Shown: positions 28,048 to 37,801 of the stretch, piece after piece
How the letters are laid out: each line of letters opens with the position of its first letter
Numbering within the stretch: the first letter of the stretch is position 1
NCBI GenBank assembly: GCA_044351265.1
Contig: JBILGC010000005.1
Location: 15,716 to 79,715 of the forward strand
Reading direction: 5' to 3'
Length of the DNA: 64,000 nt
Source of the DNA: JAJTFA01 sp044351265
GTDB lineage: Bacteria; Bacteroidota; Bacteroidia; UKL13-3
Program-made: the position numbers and the translations under genes
The notes under the pieces: generated by a model
Database searches by the model: none
The model's input: the letters and a program-made list of their open reading frames with translations, nothing else
Told to the model about the DNA's origin: nothing

Positions 28048-28082
28048 TTATCGAATTTCAACATAAAATGAATATATATATC

Positions 28083-31000
28083 ATGAATAACTTGTTTACT
28101 TTTTTAACAAACCATCTAAAAAAAACAATAGCAGCAGTTCTGCTACTATTGCTAGGATCTATTTTCCAGCAGGCTGAGGCTTCTCACGTTGTGGGTAGTG
28201 ATATTAGCTATGAGTGCGTAGAAGGAGCGCCTCCGGGCACATTTCGTATTCGCCTTGTATTGTATCGCGATTGCGCAGGTATACCAATGTGCCCCGGTAA
28301 TTGCGGTGCACCGTGCAGTCGTACAGTTGCTATTCAGGGGGCAGATCCATCGTGCAATGGCCAAACATTTGGTAACGTTACGGTAAATCTAGTTAATGTA
28401 AGGGATGTAAACCCCAATCCTGATTGTCCTACATCCAAGAGTACCTGCACCAATATGGGTTGTGTTTCCCCAGGCCCTTTTACCCCTGCTGTTGAGCGGT
28501 ATGAATTTACAGGTATAGTAAATCTTAATCAAATAGGCATACCTGCCAGTTGTTGTAATGTACGAATGGTTTGGCAGGAGTGTTGCAGAAATGGAGCGAT
28601 TACAACTGGAGCATCTAATCAGAATTTCTACATGGAAGCAGTCGTTAATCGTTGCCTTTCATCCAATCCATGTAATGGTTCTCCTCAATTGAGTAATGAC
28701 CCATATGCCTTTGCATGCGGTGGTCAGCCATTTACATTTAATAATGGAGCCATCGACCCGGATCTTGATTCATTGACATACTCATTTACTCCTGCTCTGC
28801 AAGGTCCAGGAGCATCAGTTACTTATATTCCTCCTTACAGTGCCCAAACCCCAATGCCATGGACCGGTCCGGCTAGTGGTGTGTTTCCTGCAGGTATCTC
28901 ATGCGATCCTACTACAGGCGATATTATGTTTACTGCTCCAATGGGAGGAGGTGGAATGATTATAGGCGTAATGGCAATTGTGGTGCGACAATGGCGAACC
29001 ATTAATGGTGTGCCAACTGTTATAGGTATCACAAGGCGCGATATTCAGATGGTGGTGATGCAATGCCCGCCAAATAATCCGCCAAGAATCACAACCCGAC
29101 CGAGTAACCCTGGAAATCAACCCAAAACCAGCTGGAGTATTTGCGCTGGTGACCAGTTGTGCTTTGATATCGTGGCCAAAGACACAGATTTTTTACCACC
29201 AACCATATCAGATACGACTAAACTAGCATGGAATAACGCTTTGGCAAGGTTTGGGGCTACCTTTACTCCCAATTATAACCCAACACAACGCAGGCTGCTC
29301 GGGCCAAGGGAAGATGATTTTAAATTCTGCTGGCAGCCGGCAGAGAATTTAGCCAGTACAACTCCTTATTATTTTACTGTAACTGCTAAAGATAATCGTT
29401 GCCCATTGCCGGGCACCATTACAAGGGCGTTTAATATCAGAGTGCTTGCCAAACCTGATGTAACCATGCAAAAGATATCACATACTTGTGGCAAGTGGTC
29501 AGTAAAATATAATCTACCCGTAAATAAACCTGTACAATCGTTTGTGCTTCGATCATGGCAAATTGCCAGACAACCTTATGACTATTCTTTTCTGAATGGC
29601 ACTTATGCATATAATAATGTTCAGGAAACACCTATTATTAGCTTTACCAAGGGTGGAAAATATCTCGTGCTACTTAATATGGCTTCTCCTGGCCCTCCGG
29701 GCTCACCACCTTGTATAAAGAATTTTTATGATACAATTACTGTTGATACACCTGTTGCACCAATTGTTCGCGATACTTTTGTATGTATTGGTAATTCTGT
29801 TACCTTCAGGGCACAGGCTCGATATGGCCGCCCCGCCTATCAATTCAGATGGTTTAATAATATTAAAGATACAATAGTGCCTCTAAATACGCCTCCACTA
29901 ACTGTTGGCAATTTAACTGTTGCGCCTACTCAAACCAGAAGATACACTATTCAGGTTAGAGATATAGAAGGTTGTAGGGTTTATGATTCTATTACCGTTC
30001 AGGTCAGACGTTCTCCCATTGGTGCACTTCCTGATTCAACCCGCTTATGTTTTGGAGATAGTGTTACTATGAACCCGGGTGATGATGGAGGCAGGGTGCG
30101 GCAGTTCTTATGGAGCACCGGAGATACGCTCCAGCAAATCACACGTGGCGACTCCAATACTTATACGGTTAGGCTAATAGATACCTCCGGTTGTATTCAG
30201 TTTGATACCATGAAAGTATTTGTTAACCGACCCATAGTGCCTAATGCAGGCATAGATACCGCAATCTGTGCCGGTGATACAGCAACATTAATTGCTAGTG
30301 GAGGCCAACTTTATGCATGGCGAAATATTACCAGCAATACAGTACTTTCTCCAAAGTCTCATAACAGGACCATACGCGTTAATCCAATCAATGTAACCAT
30401 ACCTACGCAATATGAGTTAACTGTTTATCAAAGCTATCCTGATACCACCAGCCGATATAAAGAATGCCAGAATATTGATACTGTAACCATAACGGTCAGA
30501 CCACTACCGGTTCTTACCCGGCCTCAGCCCGTTCAGGCATGCCGGTCTACCAGCTTAATCAATGCCCCCATTTTTGGCGTTAATCAGCCTGGAGGTGTTG
30601 GTATATGGAGTTATCCCAAAGCTCCGGGAGCCGTGGTTAACGGGCCTGTAGTGCAGTTCAGAGTGGATAGCCTAAAGAATATACCTAATAAAGACACCAC
30701 AGGTTCTTTTGATAATTGGCTTATCTATAGCTATACCTCACCTGCAAACTTTGGCGGCTGTAGCAGAACAGACTCGAGCATTATGCGTATCTATGGAAAT
30801 CCTAGAGTAAACGCGGGTCCTTTACTAACATGGTGTGAGAATGGAGGCATCTATAATATTACAAGTGCTAATCAAAAATATTCTCCAACCGGTAATGCCA
30901 CTCAAGAAGAATGGACAGGAAATGGTATATATTCTCAAACAGTTGGTATTAATAAACTTCACTACTTTAATCCAAACTTGCCTGGTGTAATAAAATATCC

Positions 31001-32870
31001 GGGTATTAATATACAAAAGTATAAGTATACTCAAATTTATAATGCCAGCAATCCCTCCATACGTATCGACTGCTGGAATGAGGATACTGTAATTTTCCGG
31101 GTAATTGAAATACCTCAAATTGATGCAGGTAATAACTTAACTATTTGTAAGTATGAGCCTGAGTTTATCATTAGCCAAAAAGCTACCGCATCTACCACGC
31201 CATTTACCGGGGCAAGTTATTGGCGTCCTGCCAACACGGCAATAAACTCAGCAATGAGAGATACAGTGCCTGGTGCAGGAGGAAATGGATGGTCAAAGTT
31301 TTTCGCGGGCGCATCGGTTATACCTAACCCTATGCCTCCTGCAAATCCAACCAACACTGTTACTTATAAAATGTATTTCGAAGATCGCTCTACAGGTTGT
31401 TTGGTGCGAGACAGTATGAATATTACGGTAGCGCGTGTACCGCAAATTGATGTTGTATATGCCAACCCGGCAAATGATTCTCCCTTGGTTTGTTTAAGCA
31501 GAGGAGATATATTCTTCAATTGTTTTGTAAATGGTAGCTTAAATAGCAATGGTGTTTATGGAGGCAGTGCAGCGTTTACTAAAAACAATTTAGGTGCTGT
31601 TCCGGGTAATGCCATCTTTAATACCTTAAACAGTTCTGTTCAGCCAAATAATATGATGATTTATTCTTGGACTGATAACTCTACTACAGCTGCTTGTTTC
31701 AGTGCAGATACAACCTTTATTAATACTCAGATACCGCCTACTATAAGTGTTACTCCTGGCTCTGTAATCTGTGCCTACCAAGATAGTTTGCCTGTTTCCG
31801 TTTCATCAATTGGTGCAGGATATACGCATACCTGGAGTATACTTCCTCCGGCTGATGGTTCATTCAGCAATGATCAGGCGCTTGCTACTAGTTATAAACC
31901 TTCGGTTGCAGATAAAGTTGCAGGAACTGTTTGGGTTAAGGCAACCACCAATCTAAAGGATAAATGCCCAGTTGTTGCAGATAGCACTATGCTTACCATT
32001 CATCCGGTTCCAACGGCAACTGCTTTAAACGATACCGCAGCTTGTTTACCATTTACTGCTAATTTGGTTGCAGGCCCAAGCAATATTGCAACACCTGTAA
32101 ATTACAGCTGGCGTTGGATTACACCCGGTGGAGGAATATCTACATCCAGCAGTATCAGCAGATCTTTTTCTACGTTTCAGAATAATGGCTTGCATTTAGG
32201 AGAGTTAACGTTAACCAGTCAGGTAGGTAATTGTGTAGACATCGATACCTTTTCCGTAAGAACACATGCAGTGCCTAAGGCTGATTTTTCAACGGATCCT
32301 CTAAATCGCAGAACCACCATTGCGAAGCCATTCTTTAATTTTTATGACCAATCTACTGTGGAAGATAACAGCAATATGAGCTTCTTATGGCAACTTGGTC
32401 CCGAATTGCTTGATTCAACCAAAATGCGCATTTCCACTGAGCGCAATCCTATGAATATTGAATACAATCCCGATGTAGGTGGCAAGGACATCTGGCTGAA
32501 AGTTACCACCGAACATGGTTGCGTTGATTCCATCTCAAAACAGATATATATAGAGCCTGATATTACAGTATTTATTCCAAATGCATTCTTCCCCGGTTCA
32601 GGTGTGAATTGTCGTGATGGCGAGTTGTGTAACCGCGTATTTAAAGTTGCTGCCGATGGACACTTATCTATTGAGATATTTATCTTTAACCGCTGGGGCC
32701 AGCAAGTGTATTATAGCAAAGATGCAAATGAAGGATGGAACGGCATGATGAACAACGGCAGAGATGGTGGTCAAGACTGCCCACAAGAGGTCTATATCTA
32801 TCAGGTAAATGCAACTAGCTATAATGGTAAGCAATACCGCTACTCAGGCTCTGTTACTTTACTCAGATAA
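28083..32870 (+). CDS. Very large secreted adhesin-like protein with T9SS type B (gliding-associated) C-terminal domain
   Basis: About 1595 residues from the ATG at 28083. The signal peptide ends near QQAEA, and the mature protein begins SHVVGSDISYECVEGAPPGT, a start common to Bacteroidota surface proteins. The body is cysteine-rich and made of PKD/Ig-like beta domains; recurring phrases such as NAGIDTAICAGDTATL, VNAGPLLTWCENGG and IDAGNNLTICKYEPEF mark successive domains. The last 90 residues start FIPNAFFPGSG and include IFNRWGQQVYYSKD, which is the gliding-motility-associated (CHU_C, type B) sorting domain. It should be exported by the SprA system. Roles in adhesion or gliding are plausible but unproven. 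Confidence 0.92.
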   Translation: MNNLFTFLTNHLKKTIAAVLLLLLGSIFQQAEASHVVGSDISYECVEGAPPGTFRIRLVLYRDCAGIPMCPGNCGAPCSRTVAIQGADPSCNGQTFGNVTVNLVNVRDVNPNPDCPTSKSTCTNMGCVSPGPFTPAVERYEFTGIVNLNQIGIPASCCNVRMVWQECCRNGAITTGASNQNFYMEAVVNRCLSSNPCNGSPQLSNDPYAFACGGQPFTFNNGAIDPDLDSLTYSFTPALQGPGASVTYIPPYSAQTPMPWTGPASGVFPAGISCDPTTGDIMFTAPMGGGGMIIGVMAIVVRQWRTINGVPTVIGITRRDIQMVVMQCPPNNPPRITTRPSNPGNQPKTSWSICAGDQLCFDIVAKDTDFLPPTISDTTKLAWNNALARFGATFTPNYNPTQRRLLGPREDDFKFCWQPAENLASTTPYYFTVTAKDNRCPLPGTITRAFNIRVLAKPDVTMQKISHTCGKWSVKYNLPVNKPVQSFVLRSWQIARQPYDYSFLNGTYAYNNVQETPIISFTKGGKYLVLLNMASPGPPGSPPCIKNFYDTITVDTPVAPIVRDTFVCIGNSVTFRAQARYGRPAYQFRWFNNIKDTIVPLNTPPLTVGNLTVAPTQTRRYTIQVRDIEGCRVYDSITVQVRRSPIGALPDSTRLCFGDSVTMNPGDDGGRVRQFLWSTGDTLQQITRGDSNTYTVRLIDTSGCIQFDTMKVFVNRPIVPNAGIDTAICAGDTATLIASGGQLYAWRNITSNTVLSPKSHNRTIRVNPINVTIPTQYELTVYQSYPDTTSRYKECQNIDTVTITVRPLPVLTRPQPVQACRSTSLINAPIFGVNQPGGVGIWSYPKAPGAVVNGPVVQFRVDSLKNIPNKDTTGSFDNWLIYSYTSPANFGGCSRTDSSIMRIYGNPRVNAGPLLTWCENGGIYNITSANQKYSPTGNATQEEWTGNGIYSQTVGINKLHYFNPNLPGVIKYPGINIQKYKYTQIYNASNPSIRIDCWNEDTVIFRVIEIPQIDAGNNLTICKYEPEFIISQKATASTTPFTGASYWRPANTAINSAMRDTVPGAGGNGWSKFFAGASVIPNPMPPANPTNTVTYKMYFEDRSTGCLVRDSMNITVARVPQIDVVYANPANDSPLVCLSRGDIFFNCFVNGSLNSNGVYGGSAAFTKNNLGAVPGNAIFNTLNSSVQPNNMMIYSWTDNSTTAACFSADTTFINTQIPPTISVTPGSVICAYQDSLPVSVSSIGAGYTHTWSILPPADGSFSNDQALATSYKPSVADKVAGTVWVKATTNLKDKCPVVADSTMLTIHPVPTATALNDTAACLPFTANLVAGPSNIATPVNYSWRWITPGGGISTSSSISRSFSTFQNNGLHLGELTLTSQVGNCVDIDTFSVRTHAVPKADFSTDPLNRRTTIAKPFFNFYDQSTVEDNSNMSFLWQLGPELLDSTKMRISTERNPMNIEYNPDVGGKDIWLKVTTEHGCVDSISKQIYIEPDITVFIPNAFFPGSGVNCRDGELCNRVFKVAADGHLSIEIFIFNRWGQQVYYSKDANEGWNGMMNNGRDGGQDCPQEVYIYQVNATSYNGKQYRYSGSVTLLR

Positions 32871-32892
32871 TATTTATCATTAGCCTTGATAG

Positions 32893-32930
32893 AAACGGGA
32901 TGCTGATTTATTTCAGTGTCCCGTTTTCAT
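32893..32930 (+). terminator. Rho-independent terminator after the adhesin-like gene
   Basis: The eight-base stem AAACGGGA/TCCCGTTT encloses a second inner stem CTGA/TCAG with a small symmetric internal loop. The right arm runs into TTTTCATTTAT. It lies 22 bases after the stop codon. Confidence 0.7.
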
Positions 32931-32988
32931 TTATACTTGCTCAGAAAGCAAATGAGGAAATTTTATATCTTGCTGCAAATTGTATGCA

Positions 32989-35961
32989 ATGAAAAAAGTT
33001 ATCATTCTTCTGCTTTTCTTAGACACCCTTCACGCAAGTGCACAGGAAACTTTTCCGGTAAATGGACCACATAACTCCCAAATACAATTTGATGCATTTG
33101 TAAATGCAACCATACAGGTTGATGAACAAACAAAACTTACTAATGCCACACTCATTATTAAAAATGGTAAAATAGAACAGGTAGGCATTAATCTGCCTCG
33201 TCCTGCAGGCGCAATAGTGCATGATATGAAGGGGCGTTATATTTATCCTGCATTTGTTGAGTTGTGTGCCGGCACGATTACTGTACCCAAAAACCAAAAT
33301 ACAAATAAGGCTGACTTGCCCTTTCTATCATCTAAATCAGGAGCCTATCATTGGAATGAGGCCATAAAACCAGAAGCCCATGCAGTTAATTATTTTACCA
33401 CCGATGAAAAACAGAGCATGCATTACAGAGCTTGCGGTTTTGGCTCAGTGCTTGCGCATATAGATGATGGTATTTACCGAGGTACTGCTGTGCTTGCCAC
33501 TACAGGTTATGCTGCAAATGAGCATGAACTCATTATCAAAGAAAAGGCAGCCTCTGTTCTCTCATTTAAAAAAGGCAATTCGCCACAGGATTATCCTTCA
33601 TCATTGATGGGGTGTGTAGCATTATTGCGCCAAACATATTATGATGCCCGCTGGTATGCTAATCAGAACATAGAGAAAAATCTGAGCCTTCAGGCTTTTA
33701 ATGAACAACAAACATTACCCCAGATTTTCATAGCCAATCATAAATTGAATTTATTGCGCGCAGACAAAATAGCTGATGAATTTAATTTAACCTATATCAT
33801 TAAAGGAGCAGGAGATGAGTACCAGCGTATTAGTGAAATTAAGGCCACTAAAGCCCCACTTATTGTTCCGGTAAATTTTCCAAAGCCATTTGAAGTAAGT
33901 GATCCTTATGATGCAGATTTAATTTCGCTTGGCGATTTAAAGCATTGGGAGCTGGCTCCATATAATTTAGCTGCCTTGTATGCAGGCCAAATTGAGTGTG
34001 CCATTACCGCTGATGGATGTAAAGATGCTTCAACATTTTTAAAGAATTTAAGAAAAGCCCATCAAAATGGCGCTTCTTCTCAGCAGCTGCTTCGTTCATT
34101 AACCACTATACCTGCCAAGCTGATTAAAATGGAACAACAACTTGGTGCTGTAAGGCCGGGGATGATGGCCAACTTGATTGTAACAAATGGCGACTTATTT
34201 GATGAGGAAACCAATATTCTTGCCATTTGGACAAAGGGTGTGAAGCATACAGTTGATCAGCTGCCTGAAAATAAACTTTCCGGAACCTATCAAATTCAAT
34301 TGAGTAATAATGAAGCTCTACAGTTGATTGCAAAATCAAAAAAAGGAAAACAGTTTTACCAAATACTAAATGGAACAGATACACTGCAAGCGCAGGTAAA
34401 TATTTCTCAGCTCATTACCATTGGTTTTCCGGTTTCAAAAAGTAATTCGTTTAACCAACAACTTACAGCATATGTTACAAAAACCGATAGCAGCAGTTTC
34501 CCTTATGTTATAAAAGAATTGCAAGGGGAGGTGGTTCTGCAATCAGGCAGCCGCATGGCATGTAATATTAAATGGGTTGCACCAACTGCGGTTGAGAAGG
34601 CAGCTGATGCAGAGAAGAAAATATCGGAGCCCGGAAAAGTTCTTTATCCTTTTACTGAGTATGGGTATGAAGCTTTACGAACTCAGGAAACAGTAATATT
34701 TAAAAATGCAGTTGTTTGGACAAATGAGCAGGAAGGTATACTGAAGGAAACCGATGTGGCAATTAAAGACGGTAAAATATTTGCAGTAGGGAAAAATATA
34801 TCTATACCTGCAGCAAAAATTATTGATGCTACTGGTAAGCACCTCACTGCAGGAATCATTGATGAGCACTCTCATATTGCCATCACTCAAGGTGTAAATG
34901 AAGGCACACAAGCTATAACAAGTGAAGTCAGAATTGGTGATGCGGTAAATAGCGAAGACGTTAATATCTACAGACAGTTGGCAGGGGGCGTTGTAGCTGC
35001 TCAACTATTACATGGTTCAGCCAATCCAATTGGTGGGCAAAGTGCAATTATTAAGTTACGATGGGGTTTGCCACCGGAGCAAATGAAAATTGAAGGGGCT
35101 GACGGTTTTATTAAATTTGCATTGGGAGAGAATGTAAAGCAAAGCAACTGGGGCGATAGGGCTACCATTCGTTATCCGCAAACACGCATGGGTGTTGAGC
35201 AAATGATGATGGATGGATTTACGCGTGCAAGCCAATATGAGCGAGATTTAAAACGCAATCCCAATATCAGAAAAGATCTGGAGCTGGAGGCTTTGCTTGA
35301 GATACTTCGGAAGAAAAGATTTATCAGCTGCCACTCTTATGTGCAATCAGAAATTAATATGCTCATGCATTTGGCCGATTCATTTGGATTTAGGGTAAAC
35401 ACATTTACACACATCTTGGAAGGATATAAAGTTGCTGATAAAATGAAAAAGCATGGCGTTTATGCCAGCACATTTGCCGACTGGTGGGCATACAAATATG
35501 AGGTGATTGATGCCATACCTTATAATGCAGCCATTCTCAATAAAGTGGGCGTATTAACTGCTGTTAATTCCGATGATGCCGAGATGGGCAGAAGACTTAA
35601 CCAAGAAGCGGCAAAGATTGTGAAGTATGGAGGCATAAGTGAAGAAGAAGCATGGAAGATGGTTACACTCAATCCTGCAAAGATGCTCCATTTGGATCAC
35701 AGAATGGGCTCAGTGAAAGTTGGTAAAGATGCAGATATTGTTCTATGGAACAATCATCCTTTAAGCATTTATGCCCAGCCTGAGTATACATATGTTGATG
35801 GTAAATGTTTATATAGCAAAGAGCAAGATGTTTTGCTAAGAACCTACATACAAAAAGAGCGTATGCGAATTATTGCTACAATGCAAGCTGCCAAAGCTGC
35901 AGGTGAAAAGACAGAGAACCATGTTTCAGAAACAGACCCAAATTATCATTGTGAAGATTAA
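32989..35961 (+). CDS. Large exported amidohydrolase-superfamily protein with two amidohydrolase-like halves
   Basis: About 990 residues with a signal peptide (to about HASAQ, residue 19). The N-terminal half (about 30-440) looks like an amidohydrolase fold but its metal motif is gone: where GFIDxHxH is expected it reads AFVELCAGT. The C-terminal half (about 560-965) keeps a full set: His627 and His629 (DEHSH), His782 (SCHSY), His808 (FTHILEG) and Asp862/863 (NSDD), as in imidazolonepropionase- or prolidase-like members. It probably hydrolyses a cyclic amide or peptide bond in the periplasm; the substrate is unknown. The next gene begins 10 bases later and encodes a related, apparently metal-free protein. 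The frame has an upstream TTG at 32980, but ATG 32989 directly precedes the signal peptide. Confidence 0.88.
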   Translation: MKKVIILLLFLDTLHASAQETFPVNGPHNSQIQFDAFVNATIQVDEQTKLTNATLIIKNGKIEQVGINLPRPAGAIVHDMKGRYIYPAFVELCAGTITVPKNQNTNKADLPFLSSKSGAYHWNEAIKPEAHAVNYFTTDEKQSMHYRACGFGSVLAHIDDGIYRGTAVLATTGYAANEHELIIKEKAASVLSFKKGNSPQDYPSSLMGCVALLRQTYYDARWYANQNIEKNLSLQAFNEQQTLPQIFIANHKLNLLRADKIADEFNLTYIIKGAGDEYQRISEIKATKAPLIVPVNFPKPFEVSDPYDADLISLGDLKHWELAPYNLAALYAGQIECAITADGCKDASTFLKNLRKAHQNGASSQQLLRSLTTIPAKLIKMEQQLGAVRPGMMANLIVTNGDLFDEETNILAIWTKGVKHTVDQLPENKLSGTYQIQLSNNEALQLIAKSKKGKQFYQILNGTDTLQAQVNISQLITIGFPVSKSNSFNQQLTAYVTKTDSSSFPYVIKELQGEVVLQSGSRMACNIKWVAPTAVEKAADAEKKISEPGKVLYPFTEYGYEALRTQETVIFKNAVVWTNEQEGILKETDVAIKDGKIFAVGKNISIPAAKIIDATGKHLTAGIIDEHSHIAITQGVNEGTQAITSEVRIGDAVNSEDVNIYRQLAGGVVAAQLLHGSANPIGGQSAIIKLRWGLPPEQMKIEGADGFIKFALGENVKQSNWGDRATIRYPQTRMGVEQMMMDGFTRASQYERDLKRNPNIRKDLELEALLEILRKKRFISCHSYVQSEINMLMHLADSFGFRVNTFTHILEGYKVADKMKKHGVYASTFADWWAYKYEVIDAIPYNAAILNKVGVLTAVNSDDAEMGRRLNQEAAKIVKYGGISEEEAWKMVTLNPAKMLHLDHRMGSVKVGKDADIVLWNNHPLSIYAQPEYTYVDGKCLYSKEQDVLLRTYIQKERMRIIATMQAAKAAGEKTENHVSETDPNYHCED

Positions 35962-35971
35962 AACAGATTGT

Positions 35972-37234
35972 ATGAAAAATAACATATTTACATTCCTATT
36001 GTTGTTTGCCATTAGTCCTTTGCTTGCCCAGCAAATACCGGTTATTATTCAAGATGGAACATTCCATCTGGGCAACGGACAGGTTATGGAGAACGGCTAT
36101 CTTGTGATGCTTGAAGGAAGGATTGCGTTTGTTGGCAAAGAGTTACCTGCCTTTTATAAAAATGCCAAGGTTATTCAAGCTACCGGTAAACACATATATC
36201 CCGGATTTATTTGCATGAATACCTACGTTGGTTTAAACGAAATTGATGCCGTGCGTGCCACCAGAGATTATCAAGAAGTAGGCTTATTCAATCCAAATGC
36301 CCGTGCACTAATTGCATATAATACCGATTCTAAAATCATACCTACCGTAAGGTTTAATGGAATTACACACGTACAGGCTGTTCCGCAAGGTGGAGTAATA
36401 AGTGGTTCGTCCAGTGTGATGAAAACTACCGGCTGGAATTGGGAAGATGCCGCTGTGCTTGCAGATGATGGCATACACCTAAACTGGCCTGAACATTACA
36501 TACAAACAGGTTGGTGGGCAGAGCCGGGTGATATACAGAAAACCAAAACCCGAGAGCAGGTAGATGCAATTGCCGATTTTTTCAGAGAAAGCAAGCGTTA
36601 TTCAATGCTCAAAAATTCTGATAAGGTAAACCTTCGCTATGAATCAATGAGAGGGATATTTAATAGCAGTAAAAATGTGTATGTGCATATAAATAGTACT
36701 AAGGGTATTCTTTCAGCTATCCAATTTTTTAAAAATTACCCCGAAATTAAATGGGTATTGATGGGAGCAAGCGATGCATGGAAGGTAGCTGATTTAATAA
36801 AAGAGAATAATATTCCGGTTGTGCTTAATCAGTTACACCGCCTGCCAAATAGAAATGCAGATGATGTAGATCTACCATTTAAACTTCCGTATTTACTTAT
36901 GCAAAGAGGAATTCAGGTTGCTATAGCACATGGAGGTAGCTGGGAGAGCAGAAATGTAATGTTTAATGCAGGTACTGCTGCAGCAAACGGTTTAACCAAA
37001 GAGCAGGCGTTGATGTGTATCACTTCAATACCCGCAAAAATTATGGGACTTAAAGATGCAGGTACATTGGAGCAGGGTAAGCAAGCAAGCATCATCATCA
37101 GCGAAGGAGATGCATTGGATATGCGCACCAATAAAATTGAGTGGATGTTTATTAATGGAGAAGCAATAAACAATAAAAATCAGCAGGTAGATTTATATGA
37201 GAAGTACATAAATAAGTACGGATTAAAACCATGA
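35972..37234 (+). CDS. Exported amidohydrolase-like protein lacking the metal ligands
   Basis: About 420 residues from the ATG at 35972, with a signal peptide (MKNNIFTFLLLFAISPLLAQ). The fold markers are clear: ENGYLVMLEGRIAFVGKE, then KHIYPGFICMNTYVG, KVADLIKENNIPVVLNQLH and a C-terminal GTLEQGKQASIIISEGD. The HxH of subtype motif GFIDxHxH is replaced by Asn83 and Tyr85, the later His before KVAD is absent, and the final Asp of NSDD is replaced by AHGG. It is therefore probably not a metal-dependent hydrolase by itself. It may be a subunit or regulator of the larger protein encoded just upstream. It overlaps the Nudix gene by four bases. Confidence 0.85.
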   Translation: MKNNIFTFLLLFAISPLLAQQIPVIIQDGTFHLGNGQVMENGYLVMLEGRIAFVGKELPAFYKNAKVIQATGKHIYPGFICMNTYVGLNEIDAVRATRDYQEVGLFNPNARALIAYNTDSKIIPTVRFNGITHVQAVPQGGVISGSSSVMKTTGWNWEDAAVLADDGIHLNWPEHYIQTGWWAEPGDIQKTKTREQVDAIADFFRESKRYSMLKNSDKVNLRYESMRGIFNSSKNVYVHINSTKGILSAIQFFKNYPEIKWVLMGASDAWKVADLIKENNIPVVLNQLHRLPNRNADDVDLPFKLPYLLMQRGIQVAIAHGGSWESRNVMFNAGTAAANGLTKEQALMCITSIPAKIMGLKDAGTLEQGKQASIIISEGDALDMRTNKIEWMFINGEAINNKNQQVDLYEKYINKYGLKP

Positions 37235-37791
37235 GCAAGGAGGAAGAAAATCCTTGGCGCACGCTTCAATCCAAAACTGTTTATGAATCCCCTTGGATTG
37301 CAGTTCATCACCATGATGTGATAAATCCGGCAGGCAATCCGGGTACTTATTCTGTTGTTCACTTTAAGAAACTGGCAATTGGTATTTTACCACTTGATGA
37401 AAATATGAATACATGGCTAGTTGGTCAGTATCGTTATCCTTTGAATACTTATACTTGGGAAATTCCTGAGGGTGGAGGTAACCTCGATGAAACACCGCTG
37501 GCATCTGCAAAACGAGAATTGCTGGAAGAGTGCGGTTTAGAGGCAACAGAATGGAAGTTGATACAACAATTGCAACTGAGTAATTCTGCTACGGATGAAG
37601 TTGCTTTTTTATTTGTTGCCAAAGGTTTAACGCATAAAATGGCACAGCCTGAAGAAACAGAGCAATTGCAAATTAAAAAAGTGTCTTTTGACGAAGCCTA
37701 TAGAATGGTAGTTGAAGGCATTATTACCGATAGTTTAAGTGTAGCCGCCATTTTGAAGGCTAGATTATTGTTGCTTGAAAATAAATTATAA
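37231..37791 (+). CDS. Nudix hydrolase (ADP-ribose pyrophosphatase-like)
   Basis: The 186-residue protein has a complete Nudix box, GGGNLDETPLASAKRELLEE followed by CGL, with the catalytic REXXEE. The preceding strand WEIPEGGG and the overall layout are those of ADP-ribose/NDP-sugar pyrophosphatases (about 180-200 residues). It would hydrolyse ADP-ribose or a similar nucleotide sugar, with Mg bound by the Glu residues of the box. Its ATG overlaps the stop of the amidohydrolase-like gene (ATGA), which indicates the same operon, though no metabolic link is evident. It converges on the GNAT gene with a 10-base gap. Confidence 0.9.
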   Translation: MSKEEENPWRTLQSKTVYESPWIAVHHHDVINPAGNPGTYSVVHFKKLAIGILPLDENMNTWLVGQYRYPLNTYTWEIPEGGGNLDETPLASAKRELLEECGLEATEWKLIQQLQLSNSATDEVAFLFVAKGLTHKMAQPEETEQLQIKKVSFDEAYRMVVEGIITDSLSVAAILKARLLLLENKL

Positions 37792-37801
37792 AACAGCATT
37801 G

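Larger units (their letters stand above)
27721..28082. other. Long intergenic region, divergent upstream regions of two genes
   Basis: About 360 bases of AT-rich sequence separate the divergent threonine synthase-like and adhesin-like genes. It holds two perfect short palindromes and a -7 box, listed separately. I see no small ORF with a credible start, no RNA gene and no mobile-element remains in it. Confidence 0.7.

Noticed and set aside
27721..28082. Insertion-sequence end or small RNA in the long intergenic region
   Set aside because: The palindromes are short, there are no flanking target-site duplications, and no transposase fragment or terminator was seen.
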